A stretch of 48,992 nucleotides of DNA from Halanaerobium sp051746665 (GCA_051746665.1 JBNJFG010000009.1:1-48992), one strand, 5' to 3'; counted from the stretch's first letter, positions 1 to 8,722 are shown. Program-made: numbers and translations. The notes: generated by a model not told the origin, from the sequence alone.

Positions 1-25
1 GGGAGATAAATATTATATAGTAAAT

Positions 26-76
26 AGCGGTAATGTTTATCCGCTTTAATATTAAATAATCTTTAAGAGCGGATAA
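26..76. promoter_or_regulatory. inverted repeats with two alternative pairings upstream of the first cassette
   Basis: The nine bases at 37-45 (ttatccgct) are the exact reverse complement of 68-76 (agcggataa). The last five of them can instead pair with agcgg at 26-30. The two hairpins exclude each other, which is the geometry of an attenuator, but there is no U-run directly after either stem. It could also be a dyad operator or the decayed terminator of a gene left of the window. The rest of 1-141 holds no gene. Confidence 0.3.
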
Positions 77-141
77 TGTTAAAGGATTAGAAGAATATAT
101 GAATTAGATAATTTTTCTTGTCATTTCAAAAGGAGTTAAAA

Positions 142-204
142 ATGAAAGCGATTATTTTTAATTGGAGGAATACTAATGGTTGCACCCAAAAGAAAAAGAT
201 ATAA
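142..204 (+). CDS. possible 20-residue leader peptide overlapping the next gene
   Basis: A short frame (MKAIIFNWRN start) follows a good ribosome binding site (AAGGAG, 9 bases upstream). It contains the GGAGG of the next gene and runs 29 bases into that gene in another frame. This layout would couple translation of the downstream gene to the leader. No homology is recognisable. It may be a chance frame, and the only support is the ribosome binding site and the overlap. Confidence 0.25.
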   Translation: MKAIIFNWRNTNGCTQKKKI

Positions 205-616
205 CAAAAAACAGAGACTTGCTGCTGCAGAAAAATGGATTACTGAATATGAAGGCAAAAATCTAGTTAAGGGTTATAGCAACTGGTTTGGAGTCGACAA
301 AATCTGTGCGATAAATGAACTGGAACTAATGGGCCATGAGATAGATTCAGAATATAAAGAACAAATTTATAAACTAAAAAAAGAGCAGGAAGAAGCTGCA
401 AAAAAGGTAAATTTCGAAAAACCAGATAATTTAGAAACAAGAGAATTTGATGACTGGCAGAATGCAGATTATTATTTCATAGCCGGTTATACCTCAGGTG
501 GTGTTCCATACGGGATAACCTGGGAAGAATATGAGCGAGAATACAGGGAGGATGAAGAAGAAATTAATAGTAGTAGTAGAAATTATGATAAAGATGATTT
601 TGATGTACCTTTTTGA
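176..616 (+). CDS. small uncharacterised protein with an SSB-like acidic C-terminal tip
   Basis: This 146-residue soluble protein has a basic N-terminus (KRKRYNKKQR), a central helical region (about residues 16-80) and a motif around YFIAGYTSGGVPYG near residues 100-114. The tail is acidic and low in complexity, ending in DKDDFDVPF. That ending closely resembles the DDDIPF-type tip by which bacterial SSB recruits RecQ, PriA, RecO and others. There is no OB fold, so it is not SSB itself. The start is the ATG 6 bases after GGAGG. It is followed at 30 bases by a UPF0158 gene and then by a DUF2357 nuclease, so the three are probably co-transcribed. I recognise the general look of a widespread Firmicutes hypothetical family but know no function for it. 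Recruitment to SSB-partner enzymes is inference from the tip alone. Confidence 0.8.
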   Translation: MVAPKRKRYNKKQRLAAAEKWITEYEGKNLVKGYSNWFGVDKICAINELELMGHEIDSEYKEQIYKLKKEQEEAAKKVNFEKPDNLETREFDDWQNADYYFIAGYTSGGVPYGITWEEYEREYREDEEEINSSSRNYDKDDFDVPF

Positions 617-646
617 TTATTATTACCAAAATAGAGGTGTTAAAAT

Positions 647-1114
647 ATGAAACTAAAAGTTGATTTAAAAGATGTCTTAGAAGCATTAGAATTTAGAACT
701 ATGGAGAGCAATTATTTTTATTATAAAAAAACTGGTGAAGTTTTCATGCTAATGGATGATGAATTAAGAGCTGGAGAGGAAGAGCCTGAGCTTGATAAAT
801 TTCCAGAATGGCAGCGGGAGAATATTAAAGCTGCAGTAGATATTATTTCAACTGATGACTATATAAGACTTCCGGATGACTATGAAATTGATGACTATAG
901 TATTATGGAAGATTTTTGCTATTCAATTGAAGATGAAGAACTAAGAGAGGAATTTCTTTATGCTATTCGAGGAAACGGTGCTTTTAGAATGTTTAAAGAT
1001 AAGATTTATCAATATGATCTAGAAGATCAGTGGTATGATTTTAAAGATCAAAAATATAAGGATATAGCAATTGAGTGGTGTGAAGAAAATAATATTAAAT
1101 ATCGAGAAAAATAA
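647..1114 (+). CDS. UPF0158 family protein
   Basis: A 155-residue, very acidic protein that resembles UPF0158 (Pfam PF03682). Family-like features are the N-terminal LKDVLEALEF segment, a strand-rich YYKKTGEVF section, a central DDYIRLPDDYEIDDYSIMEDF stretch, and the C-terminal FKDQKYKDIAIEWCEENNI helix, which typifies the family. It has no signal peptide or membrane segment. The family has no known function. It lies 30 bases after the SSB-tip protein and 23 bases before the DUF2357 nuclease, with a weak AGAGGTG ribosome binding site. Co-transcription with both is likely. Confidence 0.8.
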   Translation: MKLKVDLKDVLEALEFRTMESNYFYYKKTGEVFMLMDDELRAGEEEPELDKFPEWQRENIKAAVDIISTDDYIRLPDDYEIDDYSIMEDFCYSIEDEELREEFLYAIRGNGAFRMFKDKIYQYDLEDQWYDFKDQKYKDIAIEWCEENNIKYREK

Positions 1115-1137
1115 ATAGACTTAAATAAGGTGATAAA

Positions 1138-3606
1138 ATGAGCACACAAAAAATAGATCTTATCACAATCAAAAATGATAAACTTTCTCTAAATATTAAA
1201 GGAAAGCCTCTGCATCCTGATCACGAAAAGGAGTTTCCTAAGGCAAATAAGACTCAGGCTGCCTGCAGCTTTAGTTCAAACTTAAAAGAGGACTTTGAAT
1301 TTAAATATCACGATCCAGAAATAGATCAGCTAAAAATAAGTCAGTTTAATTCCATCAAAAGCTATCCCCTCTTTTTTGAATATCAGAATTATGATTTTTA
1401 CATAAAAGCAGAAATGCCAATTGAGCTCTACCACCCCAACCGTGAAATCAGAGAATCTCTGTCACATCCCAATGATAATCCTAATGTACTCTACGGCAGC
1501 ATCAATTTCGGCAGTGATATCGGTTATTCTGAATTTGAGATCAGAAGTAACTCTCAGGTCATTTTAACTCTTAAACTGGAAGTTTTTCCAAGTAAAATTG
1601 ATTACCAAAAAGACTACAACCAGCTTTTAGAAGAAGTCAATAAGGAAGTATATAATTTAGCCTATGATTTTTTAAGAAAAACCTATCAAGAAATGAAAAT
1701 TTCTGAAAAACAGAATATAACTGAGGCTGAGTTTTTTGTAATCATAGAAAATATATTTGAAGATTTATTTAAAGCTCTAAAAAGAGTAGAAGAGTCACCC
1801 CACCACCAGATTATTAGAGAGCGAAATGTCCGACCTGCCTCCAGAGTTAAAAAAGTAGGCAGACAGAGCCTCAAATGGTTAAATAAGAACAGCCGTCACT
1901 ATGACAAAGAGCTTAAACTGCCGGAAAAGATGCTGGCAGTGGAGAAAAAGCTGAGTTATGATAATTTTGAAAATAAATTTATCAAGTGGAGCTTTTCAGA
2001 ACTGATCAAAAGACTCAAACACTTTAAAATTAATTATATTAATTCAAAAAGAAATCCTGATCAGAATTTAGTCACTAAAATTGATAAGATGATCAGAAAA
2101 CTAAAATTAAAGCTCAAGCATTCATTTTTGGCTGAAGTGGGTGAGCTGCAGAAAATTGATTCAATTTCTCTGGTGCTGCAGATGGCCCCCGGCTACAAAG
2201 AATTATATAAATATTATTTGATGCTTTTAAAAGGGCTTTCTCTCAATGGAGATATCTTTAGACTTTCAATTAAGCAGCTCTGGCAGCTCTATGAATACTG
2301 GACCTTTCTCAAATTAAACAGCCTGCTGCAGGATAAATACAAGATGCTCAAAAATAATATTATTGAGCTAGATTACAGCGGGATCAATGTTACCCTTTCT
2401 CAAGGAGCATCAGCAGAGGTCGAATATCAGAACCCAATTACTGGTGAGATCTTTACTTTAAGCTATAACAGATCAAGTGGGGATAGTATCACCACCAACC
2501 AGAAGCCGGATAATATTCTTTCACTCAGCAAAAACGATTCGAAACATCAATATAAATTTATCTTTGATGCCAAATATCGGCTCAATAATGCAGAAGAGGG
2601 TACAGGTTATGGTAAAAGGTACAACGGTATTCCTGGCCCAGAAGAATCTGATATCAATACCATGCACCGCTATCGGGATGCAGTGGCAGCAGAAATGGGA
2701 AAAGATTACCGGCGCACAATGGTTGGAGCTTATGTACTCTTTCCCTACCATGATCAAGAAAAATTTAAAGACCATAAATTCTATCAGAGTATTGACCAGG
2801 TTAATATAGGTGCTTTTCCTTTTTTACCGGGCAGCACAGAGCTTCTGGCAGATTTTTTAGAAAATATAATTGACGAATCAGCGCAGAGCAACTTTGAGCG
2901 CAACCTGATGCCGACAGCAGCAGACGAATTTCGCCCAGAGCCTAAATTTAAGGTTGATTTACTGCTGGGATCATTGAAGAGCAAAAAACAGCTGCAGTAT
3001 TTACTGGACAACAAATACTATTATCTACCACTAAAGCAGTCAGTTTTAAATTATAATCTGGAATACATAGCTATTTTTCAAAGCAAAGCAAAGTTTGGCG
3101 AGCAGAGTGGGGTCCGCCATTATGGTAGGATTAAGAATAAAAAGATTGTCAAAAGAGCAGAAATTGATTTTCCTTCCATCAGTAAAAGTACTGATCAGAA
3201 TTATTTAATCTTTGAAGTTGAAAGCTGGCAGCAGCTTGGTAAAAAGATTAAAGTAGAAGGTTATGGAGTCAGCGGCAGTCACATCTATTCTAATTTAATG
3301 CTGCTCAAAAAGGCTGATACCCTGCCGGAATTGAGCATCCGCTCTCTTAAAGAATGGAGGCTCTGGCTGGAACTAAAACGGCTTAAAGAAGATATTAGAC
3401 TAAATTTAGAGAATAATAACTTAGATCAGAATAAAAAAATTAAAGGTTTTAAGGTGGGAGATGTTGAAGTTAGATTTAAAGGAGATAGGCTGCTGACTGA
3501 GCGGAAGGATAAGCAGCTGAAGTTTTCACAGTCAGAGTTTATGCAAAATCCAAGATCTGTTTTAAATAGTATTATGAATTTTTTTGATGAAGACAATAAT
3601 AATTAA
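1138..3606 (+). CDS. DUF2357 domain protein with PD-(D/E)XK nuclease domain (McrC-like)
   Basis: An 822-residue protein. The N-terminal ~250 residues look like the beta-rich DUF2357 region and the middle is helical. A PD-(D/E)XK nuclease core follows, with the proline-aspartate of QKPDNIL near residue 456 and the D-x-K of FDAKYR near residue 477, preceded by the conserved LWQLYEYWTFLKL helix. Proteins of this type are often encoded next to an McrB-like AAA+ GTPase or ATPase and act as the nuclease arm of modification-dependent restriction systems. No such motor gene is visible here; it would have to lie left of the window. The ATG follows AAGGTGAT. The C-terminal ~200 residues (after about 620) carry no motif I recognise. 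The nuclease fold is well supported, while the defence role is inferred. Confidence 0.8.
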   Translation: MSTQKIDLITIKNDKLSLNIKGKPLHPDHEKEFPKANKTQAACSFSSNLKEDFEFKYHDPEIDQLKISQFNSIKSYPLFFEYQNYDFYIKAEMPIELYHPNREIRESLSHPNDNPNVLYGSINFGSDIGYSEFEIRSNSQVILTLKLEVFPSKIDYQKDYNQLLEEVNKEVYNLAYDFLRKTYQEMKISEKQNITEAEFFVIIENIFEDLFKALKRVEESPHHQIIRERNVRPASRVKKVGRQSLKWLNKNSRHYDKELKLPEKMLAVEKKLSYDNFENKFIKWSFSELIKRLKHFKINYINSKRNPDQNLVTKIDKMIRKLKLKLKHSFLAEVGELQKIDSISLVLQMAPGYKELYKYYLMLLKGLSLNGDIFRLSIKQLWQLYEYWTFLKLNSLLQDKYKMLKNNIIELDYSGINVTLSQGASAEVEYQNPITGEIFTLSYNRSSGDSITTNQKPDNILSLSKNDSKHQYKFIFDAKYRLNNAEEGTGYGKRYNGIPGPEESDINTMHRYRDAVAAEMGKDYRRTMVGAYVLFPYHDQEKFKDHKFYQSIDQVNIGAFPFLPGSTELLADFLENIIDESAQSNFERNLMPTAADEFRPEPKFKVDLLLGSLKSKKQLQYLLDNKYYYLPLKQSVLNYNLEYIAIFQSKAKFGEQSGVRHYGRIKNKKIVKRAEIDFPSISKSTDQNYLIFEVESWQQLGKKIKVEGYGVSGSHIYSNLMLLKKADTLPELSIRSLKEWRLWLELKRLKEDIRLNLENNNLDQNKKIKGFKVGDVEVRFKGDRLLTERKDKQLKFSQSEFMQNPRSVLNSIMNFFDEDNNN

Positions 3607-3702
3607 TGTTAAATCTTAATATTAAACTATATTTAAAATTTAGTCTAAAAAACCAGTACTATTAGATGAAATTATGTTAATTGAGAGAAGAGGGATCAAT
3701 TG

Positions 3703-5967
3703 ATGGCTTTTAATTTTACAAAAATAGAGAATATAAGTTCAATAAATATTGGTGATCATGCTGTCTTATTTTATGAAGAAAATGAAGAGCTTTTAACAGC
3801 CGTACATTCTTTTGTGAAAAGAAGTTTAAAAAATAATGAAAAATGTATTTATGTTGATTCAAAAGCCAATCAAAAGATAATTTTAGCTGAATTAAATAAA
3901 ACATTGGGAAATATAGATGATTTTTTAAAGAGTGGACAGCTGCAGGTTTATAATGTTGAAGAATTATATGGAGATCCAGAAGCTTTTAGAGCAGATGATA
4001 TGATTTCTTTACTTAAAGCAAATGTAAAATTAGCTATTAAGGAAGGATATAGTGGTTTAAGTATAACTGGTGAATTAAAGGGAGTTATAGATTTTAAAGG
4101 TGGTAAAGAGGAAATAATTAAATATGAATGGAAGCTGCATGATCAAATCTTCGAGAAATATCCAGTTAATGCTCTCTGCCGATATAATATTAATCTCTTT
4201 GATAAAGAAGTTATTAAAGCTGCAGTTGAACTTCATGACTATATAGTCTGGCAGGGAGAACTTTATGAGAATCCCTATTATATTGATCCAGAAGGATATA
4301 AGCAGAATAAAGTAGAGGAATATGAGATAAAAAGCTGGCTTAAAAACATTCAGCAGTATCAAAAAAAGGAAAATTTATATAAAAAAACGATAAATAAAAG
4401 TCAGCAAAAATATTTTGAACTCTATAATGAAGCTCCAATAGGAATTATTAAAGCAAATTCTCAGGGGCAGGTCATTCAGATAAATAAAAAAATGATAGAA
4501 ATTGGCGGCTTTAATAGTGTTCAGGAAGCTTTAAATCATTACAGCGATTTAGGAAAAAATCTTTATTATAATCCAGCAAAAAGAGAAGAATTTATAAATA
4601 AAGCAGATAAGAATGGAGAAGTTAAAAACTTTGAGTTTAAAGCAAAGAAAAAAAATGGAGAAATAATATGGCTCAATATTAATTCTAAAATTATTGAAAG
4701 AAAAGAAGATGGTAATTTTATTGTTGAGAGCTTCCTCTTTGATATCAGCGAAAAAAAAGAGTATGAAAAAAGTTTAGAAAAGAAAAAAGCAGAACTTTCA
4801 GATTATAATCAGCAGCTGCAGGCTTATAATGAGGAAGTTATAGCTATTAACGAGGAATTAGAAGCATCTTTTGAAGAAATTGAAGAACTTAATTATCGTT
4901 TTCAAAAAATGATTTCTCTGGTCTCTGATATAGAAAATTTAAATACAATCTCTGAAGCTGAATTTTTAAGTAAAATTTTAAATCAGGCAGTAGCAATTGT
5001 ACCAGAAGCTGATTTTGGTAGTGTTTACACTTTTGGTGATCAATATATTAATTTTGTAGACTGTATTGGTTATGATTTAGGAACATTAAAGAAAAGGAAA
5101 ATCCCCAACCAATCTTTCTATAGTCAGGATTCTTTAATAGAAATTGTTGATATTGAAAAAGTAAAGGATAAAAACAAAAAATATATGAGCAGTGATGAAT
5201 TCGAAAAATTGTCTGAAGTTAGTTTAAATAAACATAAAGAGATTATGTTTTTTAATCTAGTCATTAATGGAGAAGAAAAAGCAGGGGTAAGCTTAGATAT
5301 TAAAAACAGCAGTAAGAGAAGCTTTACTGATAGTTCTAAAAAAATATTTTCAGCTTTTTACAATATTGCTTCTTCATTTTATAAAATGAAAGAATATAAT
5401 TTTTTACAAAATAATTTTACTAAAGAATTAATCTCTTCAATAATCAAAATGCTGGAAATGTATGATTTATATACAAGAGGGCATTCCGAAAATGTGGCAG
5501 ATCTAGCTGTAAAAATTGCAGCAGAAATGGAACTTGACCAGAAAAGAATAGATGATATTTATTGGGCAGGTTTAGTACATGATATTGGCAAAATGCTTAT
5601 TCCTTTAGAAATTTTGAACAAAAAAGGTAAATTAAGCGATAGTGAATATCAAGTAATTAAAGAACATCCTGTATTAGGCAGTGATGCTTTGAAAAGTTCT
5701 AAATCACTGCAGCATATTGCTAAATATGTAAGACATCATCATGAATGGTGGAATGGTGGCGGTTATCCTGATGGTTTGATAAAAGGTGATATCCCACTTG
5801 AATCACAAATTCTTTGTGCAGCAGATGCCTGGGATGCCATGAATTCTAAAAGAACTTACAGGGAACCTTTAAGTTATAACCACGCTCTGGCAGAAATAAA
5901 AGATAACAAAGGGATTCAATTTGCACCTCTTGTAGTTGATGCCCTGTTAAATGTTTTAGCTAATTAA
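3703..5967 (+). CDS. MEDS-PAS-GAF-HD-GYP sensor phosphodiesterase
   Basis: This 754-residue protein is predicted to degrade cyclic di-GMP. Residues 1 to ~190 match a MEDS (DcmR-type sensory) domain, as in DHAVLFYEENEEL. A PAS domain covers ~230-350, a coiled coil rich in Glu and Lys ~350-405 and a GAF-like region ~410-560. An HD-GYP domain ends the protein, with HDIGK near 626 and HHHEWWNGGGYPDG near 678, so the metal-binding and GYP residues are intact. There is no membrane segment, so it is cytosolic. The start is the ATG 8 bases after AGGG; an in-frame TTG lies one codon upstream. A PAS-GGDEF gene follows 37 bases later, so opposite c-di-GMP activities are probably co-expressed. Confidence 0.88.
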   Translation: MAFNFTKIENISSINIGDHAVLFYEENEELLTAVHSFVKRSLKNNEKCIYVDSKANQKIILAELNKTLGNIDDFLKSGQLQVYNVEELYGDPEAFRADDMISLLKANVKLAIKEGYSGLSITGELKGVIDFKGGKEEIIKYEWKLHDQIFEKYPVNALCRYNINLFDKEVIKAAVELHDYIVWQGELYENPYYIDPEGYKQNKVEEYEIKSWLKNIQQYQKKENLYKKTINKSQQKYFELYNEAPIGIIKANSQGQVIQINKKMIEIGGFNSVQEALNHYSDLGKNLYYNPAKREEFINKADKNGEVKNFEFKAKKKNGEIIWLNINSKIIERKEDGNFIVESFLFDISEKKEYEKSLEKKKAELSDYNQQLQAYNEEVIAINEELEASFEEIEELNYRFQKMISLVSDIENLNTISEAEFLSKILNQAVAIVPEADFGSVYTFGDQYINFVDCIGYDLGTLKKRKIPNQSFYSQDSLIEIVDIEKVKDKNKKYMSSDEFEKLSEVSLNKHKEIMFFNLVINGEEKAGVSLDIKNSSKRSFTDSSKKIFSAFYNIASSFYKMKEYNFLQNNFTKELISSIIKMLEMYDLYTRGHSENVADLAVKIAAEMELDQKRIDDIYWAGLVHDIGKMLIPLEILNKKGKLSDSEYQVIKEHPVLGSDALKSSKSLQHIAKYVRHHHEWWNGGGYPDGLIKGDIPLESQILCAADAWDAMNSKRTYREPLSYNHALAEIKDNKGIQFAPLVVDALLNVLAN

Positions 5968-6004
5968 CCAAAAAATTATAGTTTAATTGAGGAAGTGACA
6001 GTAG

Positions 6005-6901
6005 ATGAAAATAGATTTAAATGATATTTTAGATAATATATATGGTGGAGTATATTATGTCGATCAGAATAGAAAAATTAAATACTGGAATAAAGAGGCT
6101 GAAGAAATTACTGGGTTTTCAAAAAAAGAAGTTATCGGTAAACACTGTTATGACAATATTCTTCAGCATGTAGATGATCAGGGAACTAATTTATGTCATA
6201 ATGGCTGTCCTCTGCATTCGACAATGGAAGATGGCCAAAAAAGAGAGGTCAATGTATATTTGCACCATAAAGATGGTCAACGAGTTCCAGTAACAATTAG
6301 AACTGTTCCTTTAAAAAATGAAAAGAATGAAATAGTAGGAGCTGCAGAATTATTTTTTAAAAATATAAAAATGAAGTCTTTAGAAGAAAAGATTAATGAA
6401 TTAAAACAGGAAAATCATAGAGATGAATTAACTGAAATTAATAATAGAAAATATTTAGAAAAGATTTTAGCTGAAATAGTTGAGAGAGATGATATTAAAA
6501 AGGATGATATAGCATTTTGTTTTTTAGATGTTGATGATTTTAAATATATCAATGATAATTTTGGTCATTTAGTTGGAGATAAGATTCTTTCAATGATAGC
6601 TAAAACTCTAAAAAACAATTTAAGAGATTCTGATAAAGCGTTTAGATGGGGTGGAGATGAATTTGCTTTACTATTATTTGATATAAATAATAATAAAAAA
6701 CTTTTTAAATTATTGGAGAGATTAAAATTATTAATTAATGAATCTTTTATCAACCATAAGCAGGAAAAATTAAGTGTAACAATGTCTTTTGGGGCAACTA
6801 AACTCAGTAAAAATGATACAATAGAATCTCTGACCAAAAGAGCAGACAACAACATGTATGAAAGTAAAAAACAGGGTAAAAATTTCATAACAGTAAGTTA
6901 A
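6005..6901 (+). CDS. PAS-GGDEF diguanylate cyclase with a cysteine-rich PAS domain
   Basis: A 298-residue protein predicted to make cyclic di-GMP. The PAS domain (1 to ~125) contains a Cys near residue 48 and then LCHNGCPL near residues 65-72, a spacing seen in other PAS-GGDEF proteins and suggestive of metal, iron-sulphur or redox sensing. The GGDEF domain has an intact RWGGDEF near 214-220. An RDSD exactly five residues before GGDEF is a full RxxD product-inhibition site. The ATG follows GAGGAAGTG. The gene sits directly behind the HD-GYP protein. Enzymatic activity is well supported; the sensed signal is not known. Confidence 0.9.
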   Translation: MKIDLNDILDNIYGGVYYVDQNRKIKYWNKEAEEITGFSKKEVIGKHCYDNILQHVDDQGTNLCHNGCPLHSTMEDGQKREVNVYLHHKDGQRVPVTIRTVPLKNEKNEIVGAAELFFKNIKMKSLEEKINELKQENHRDELTEINNRKYLEKILAEIVERDDIKKDDIAFCFLDVDDFKYINDNFGHLVGDKILSMIAKTLKNNLRDSDKAFRWGGDEFALLLFDINNNKKLFKLLERLKLLINESFINHKQEKLSVTMSFGATKLSKNDTIESLTKRADNNMYESKKQGKNFITVS

Positions 6902-6921
6902 TATTTAGCTTCCAAAATAAA

Positions 6922-6958
6922 ATCCCTACTGCATAAGCAATTTCAATACAGTAGGGAT
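6922..6958. terminator. bidirectional terminator between convergent genes
   Basis: The ten-base arms atccctactg and cagtagggat are perfect complements separated by 17 bases. A-rich sequence precedes the hairpin and A/T-rich sequence follows it. It lies between the stop of the + strand GGDEF gene and the stop of the - strand OmpA gene and probably serves both. Confidence 0.75.
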
Positions 6959-6990
6959 AAAAATTATTTATTTAATCTTTATCTATAACT

Positions 6991-8649
6991 TTATTTTTTA
7001 ACCAGTTCTACCCGGCGATTTTTGGCCCTGCCATTTTCAGTTTCATTGGTTGCTTTTGGAGCCAGGGGACCAACCCCAAAGGAATTAAGTCGGTTTTCAT
7101 CAATCTTATAATCATTAACCAGGACTTCTACCAGAGATTTAGCTCTTCTTTCTGATAGATCTATATTATAGTCTAAATTCCCGGTGCTATCTGTATGACC
7201 TACAACATTAAGTTTAAGCTCAGGATTTTCATTTAAAAGCTCTGCAATTTTTTTAATTGTAGTTTCCGACTCTTCTTTTATTTCAGCACTATCCACATCA
7301 AATTGGATACCATATATAGCAGCCTTACCTTTACTATTAATATCCTGCATAACACTTTCAACATTGATCAAATCAGTCTCAAGATCTGTTTCTTCAATAA
7401 TCACCTGGAAGACTGCAGGCTGTCCGTCAGGCCAACTGCCTCCATAAAATCCGTGTTTGGCAGTAAAAAGAGAAATATAAACATCACCTTCGGCCCGACT
7501 TAATTTGGCTGCTAGATAGCGCCCGCTTTCTTTATCTGCATCTAGACCTTCAAAGTGGGTTTCAGAAGCATCTTTAAAGTCGATTCCTTCATAAAGTTCG
7601 TACCAAAAGCCTTCATCAACACCGCCATTTTTCTGAGCTATTATTTCAAAACCTTTCTCCTTTAATGCCTGTTCATAATTTCTGAAAATCTTCAGGGTAG
7701 AATTATTTTTCGGAACAACATAGAAATGCTGTGTCATTTTACCTTCAATTCCCAGCTCTTTTTCAGTAAATTCCTGATATTGAGCTCCAAAATCTGCTTC
7801 TTTCAGTTCATTTAAAGGTAGGGTGAATTCATCATAATCCTTACTTTCATAAAATCGAATATAGGAACCGGGGAAACGGGAAATTAGAGGATGGTCTATG
7901 CTGTCTGAAACATCTTTATTTGGTGTGTCATCAGGAAAATCTGCTGCTGTAGTTTCTTTTGTATCTTTACTTTCAAAATCAGTATCTACTTCAATCAAAT
8001 CAGTCTCAAGATCTTTTTCTTCAATAATAACCTGGAAGACTGCCGGCTGTCCGTCAGGCCAACTTCCTCCATAAAATCCGTGTTTGGCAGTGAACAGAGA
8101 AATATAAACATCACCTTCAGGTCGGTTCAGTTTTGCTGCTAAATAGCGGCCACTTTCTTTATCTGCACTTACTCCCTCAAAGTGGGTTTCAGAAGCAGAT
8201 TTAAAATCGATTCCTTCATAAAGTGCGTACCAAAAACCTTCATCAACATCTCCACTTTTTTGAGTTATTATTTCAAAATCTTTTTCCTTTAATGCCTGTT
8301 CGTAATTTCTGAATATTTCTAGTGTAGAATGATTTTCAGGTACCATATAGAAATGCTGTGTCATTTCACCTTCAACCCTTAGCTCTTTTTCAGCAAATTC
8401 CTGGTATTGATCACCAAAATCTGCTTCCTTCAGTTCATTTAAAGGCAGGGTGAATTCATCATAATCCTTACTTTCATAAAATCGAATATAGGAACTAGGA
8501 AAACGAGAAATTAAAGGGTGATCTATACTGTCTGTAACATCTTCATTCGGGGTATCTTCAGGAAATGCCAGTACCGGGGTCAGAAACATGAAAATAATAA
8601 CTGTGGTCATCAAAACTATAGAAATTAATTTTATCCTACTTTTACCCAT
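6991..8649 (-). CDS. OmpA-family protein with tandemly duplicated N-terminal domain
   Basis: A 552-residue exported protein. Residues 1-28 form a signal peptide ending VLA, with no lipobox cysteine. Two near-identical copies of a ~205-residue domain follow, at about 29-232 and 238-441, each beginning FP-D-DTPN and ending GQPAVFQVIIEE. They resemble the DUF4892-type domains found in some OmpA proteins, though that family call is tentative. The C-terminus (~445-552) is a clear OmpA/MotB peptidoglycan-binding domain, with VGHTDSTG, the LSERRA helix and the final NRRVEL. It should tether the outer membrane to the cell wall. The start follows GGGAGG. The gene probably shares a transcript with the secreted-protein gene upstream. 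Confidence 0.88.
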   Translation of the reverse strand: MGKSRIKLISIVLMTTVIIFMFLTPVLAFPEDTPNEDVTDSIDHPLISRFPSSYIRFYESKDYDEFTLPLNELKEADFGDQYQEFAEKELRVEGEMTQHFYMVPENHSTLEIFRNYEQALKEKDFEIITQKSGDVDEGFWYALYEGIDFKSASETHFEGVSADKESGRYLAAKLNRPEGDVYISLFTAKHGFYGGSWPDGQPAVFQVIIEEKDLETDLIEVDTDFESKDTKETTAADFPDDTPNKDVSDSIDHPLISRFPGSYIRFYESKDYDEFTLPLNELKEADFGAQYQEFTEKELGIEGKMTQHFYVVPKNNSTLKIFRNYEQALKEKGFEIIAQKNGGVDEGFWYELYEGIDFKDASETHFEGLDADKESGRYLAAKLSRAEGDVYISLFTAKHGFYGGSWPDGQPAVFQVIIEETDLETDLINVESVMQDINSKGKAAIYGIQFDVDSAEIKEESETTIKKIAELLNENPELKLNVVGHTDSTGNLDYNIDLSERRAKSLVEVLVNDYKIDENRLNSFGVGPLAPKATNETENGRAKNRRVELVKK

Positions 8650-8653
8650 CTTA

Positions 8654-8722
8654 TTAAACCTCCCTTTTAAATAAGAATTTCAGAACGGTAGCAAAAGTGA
8701 CTCCGAAACTTATTTGGTACAT
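8654..8722 (-). other. possible remnant of an outer-membrane beta-barrel C-terminus
   Basis: On the minus strand, between the secreted-protein gene and the OmpA gene, one frame reads ENQEMYQISFGVTF and then continues to a stop at 8654. The alternating pattern ending in Phe resembles the last strand of a beta-barrel protein. The only ATG (8720-8722) has no spaced ribosome binding site. It may be a decayed gene end or chance. Confidence 0.25.

Noticed and set aside
2477..3014. Open frames of 76-110 codons on both strands inside the DUF2357 gene
   Set aside because: They lie within a much longer well-supported gene, have no ribosome binding site and show no family resemblance.
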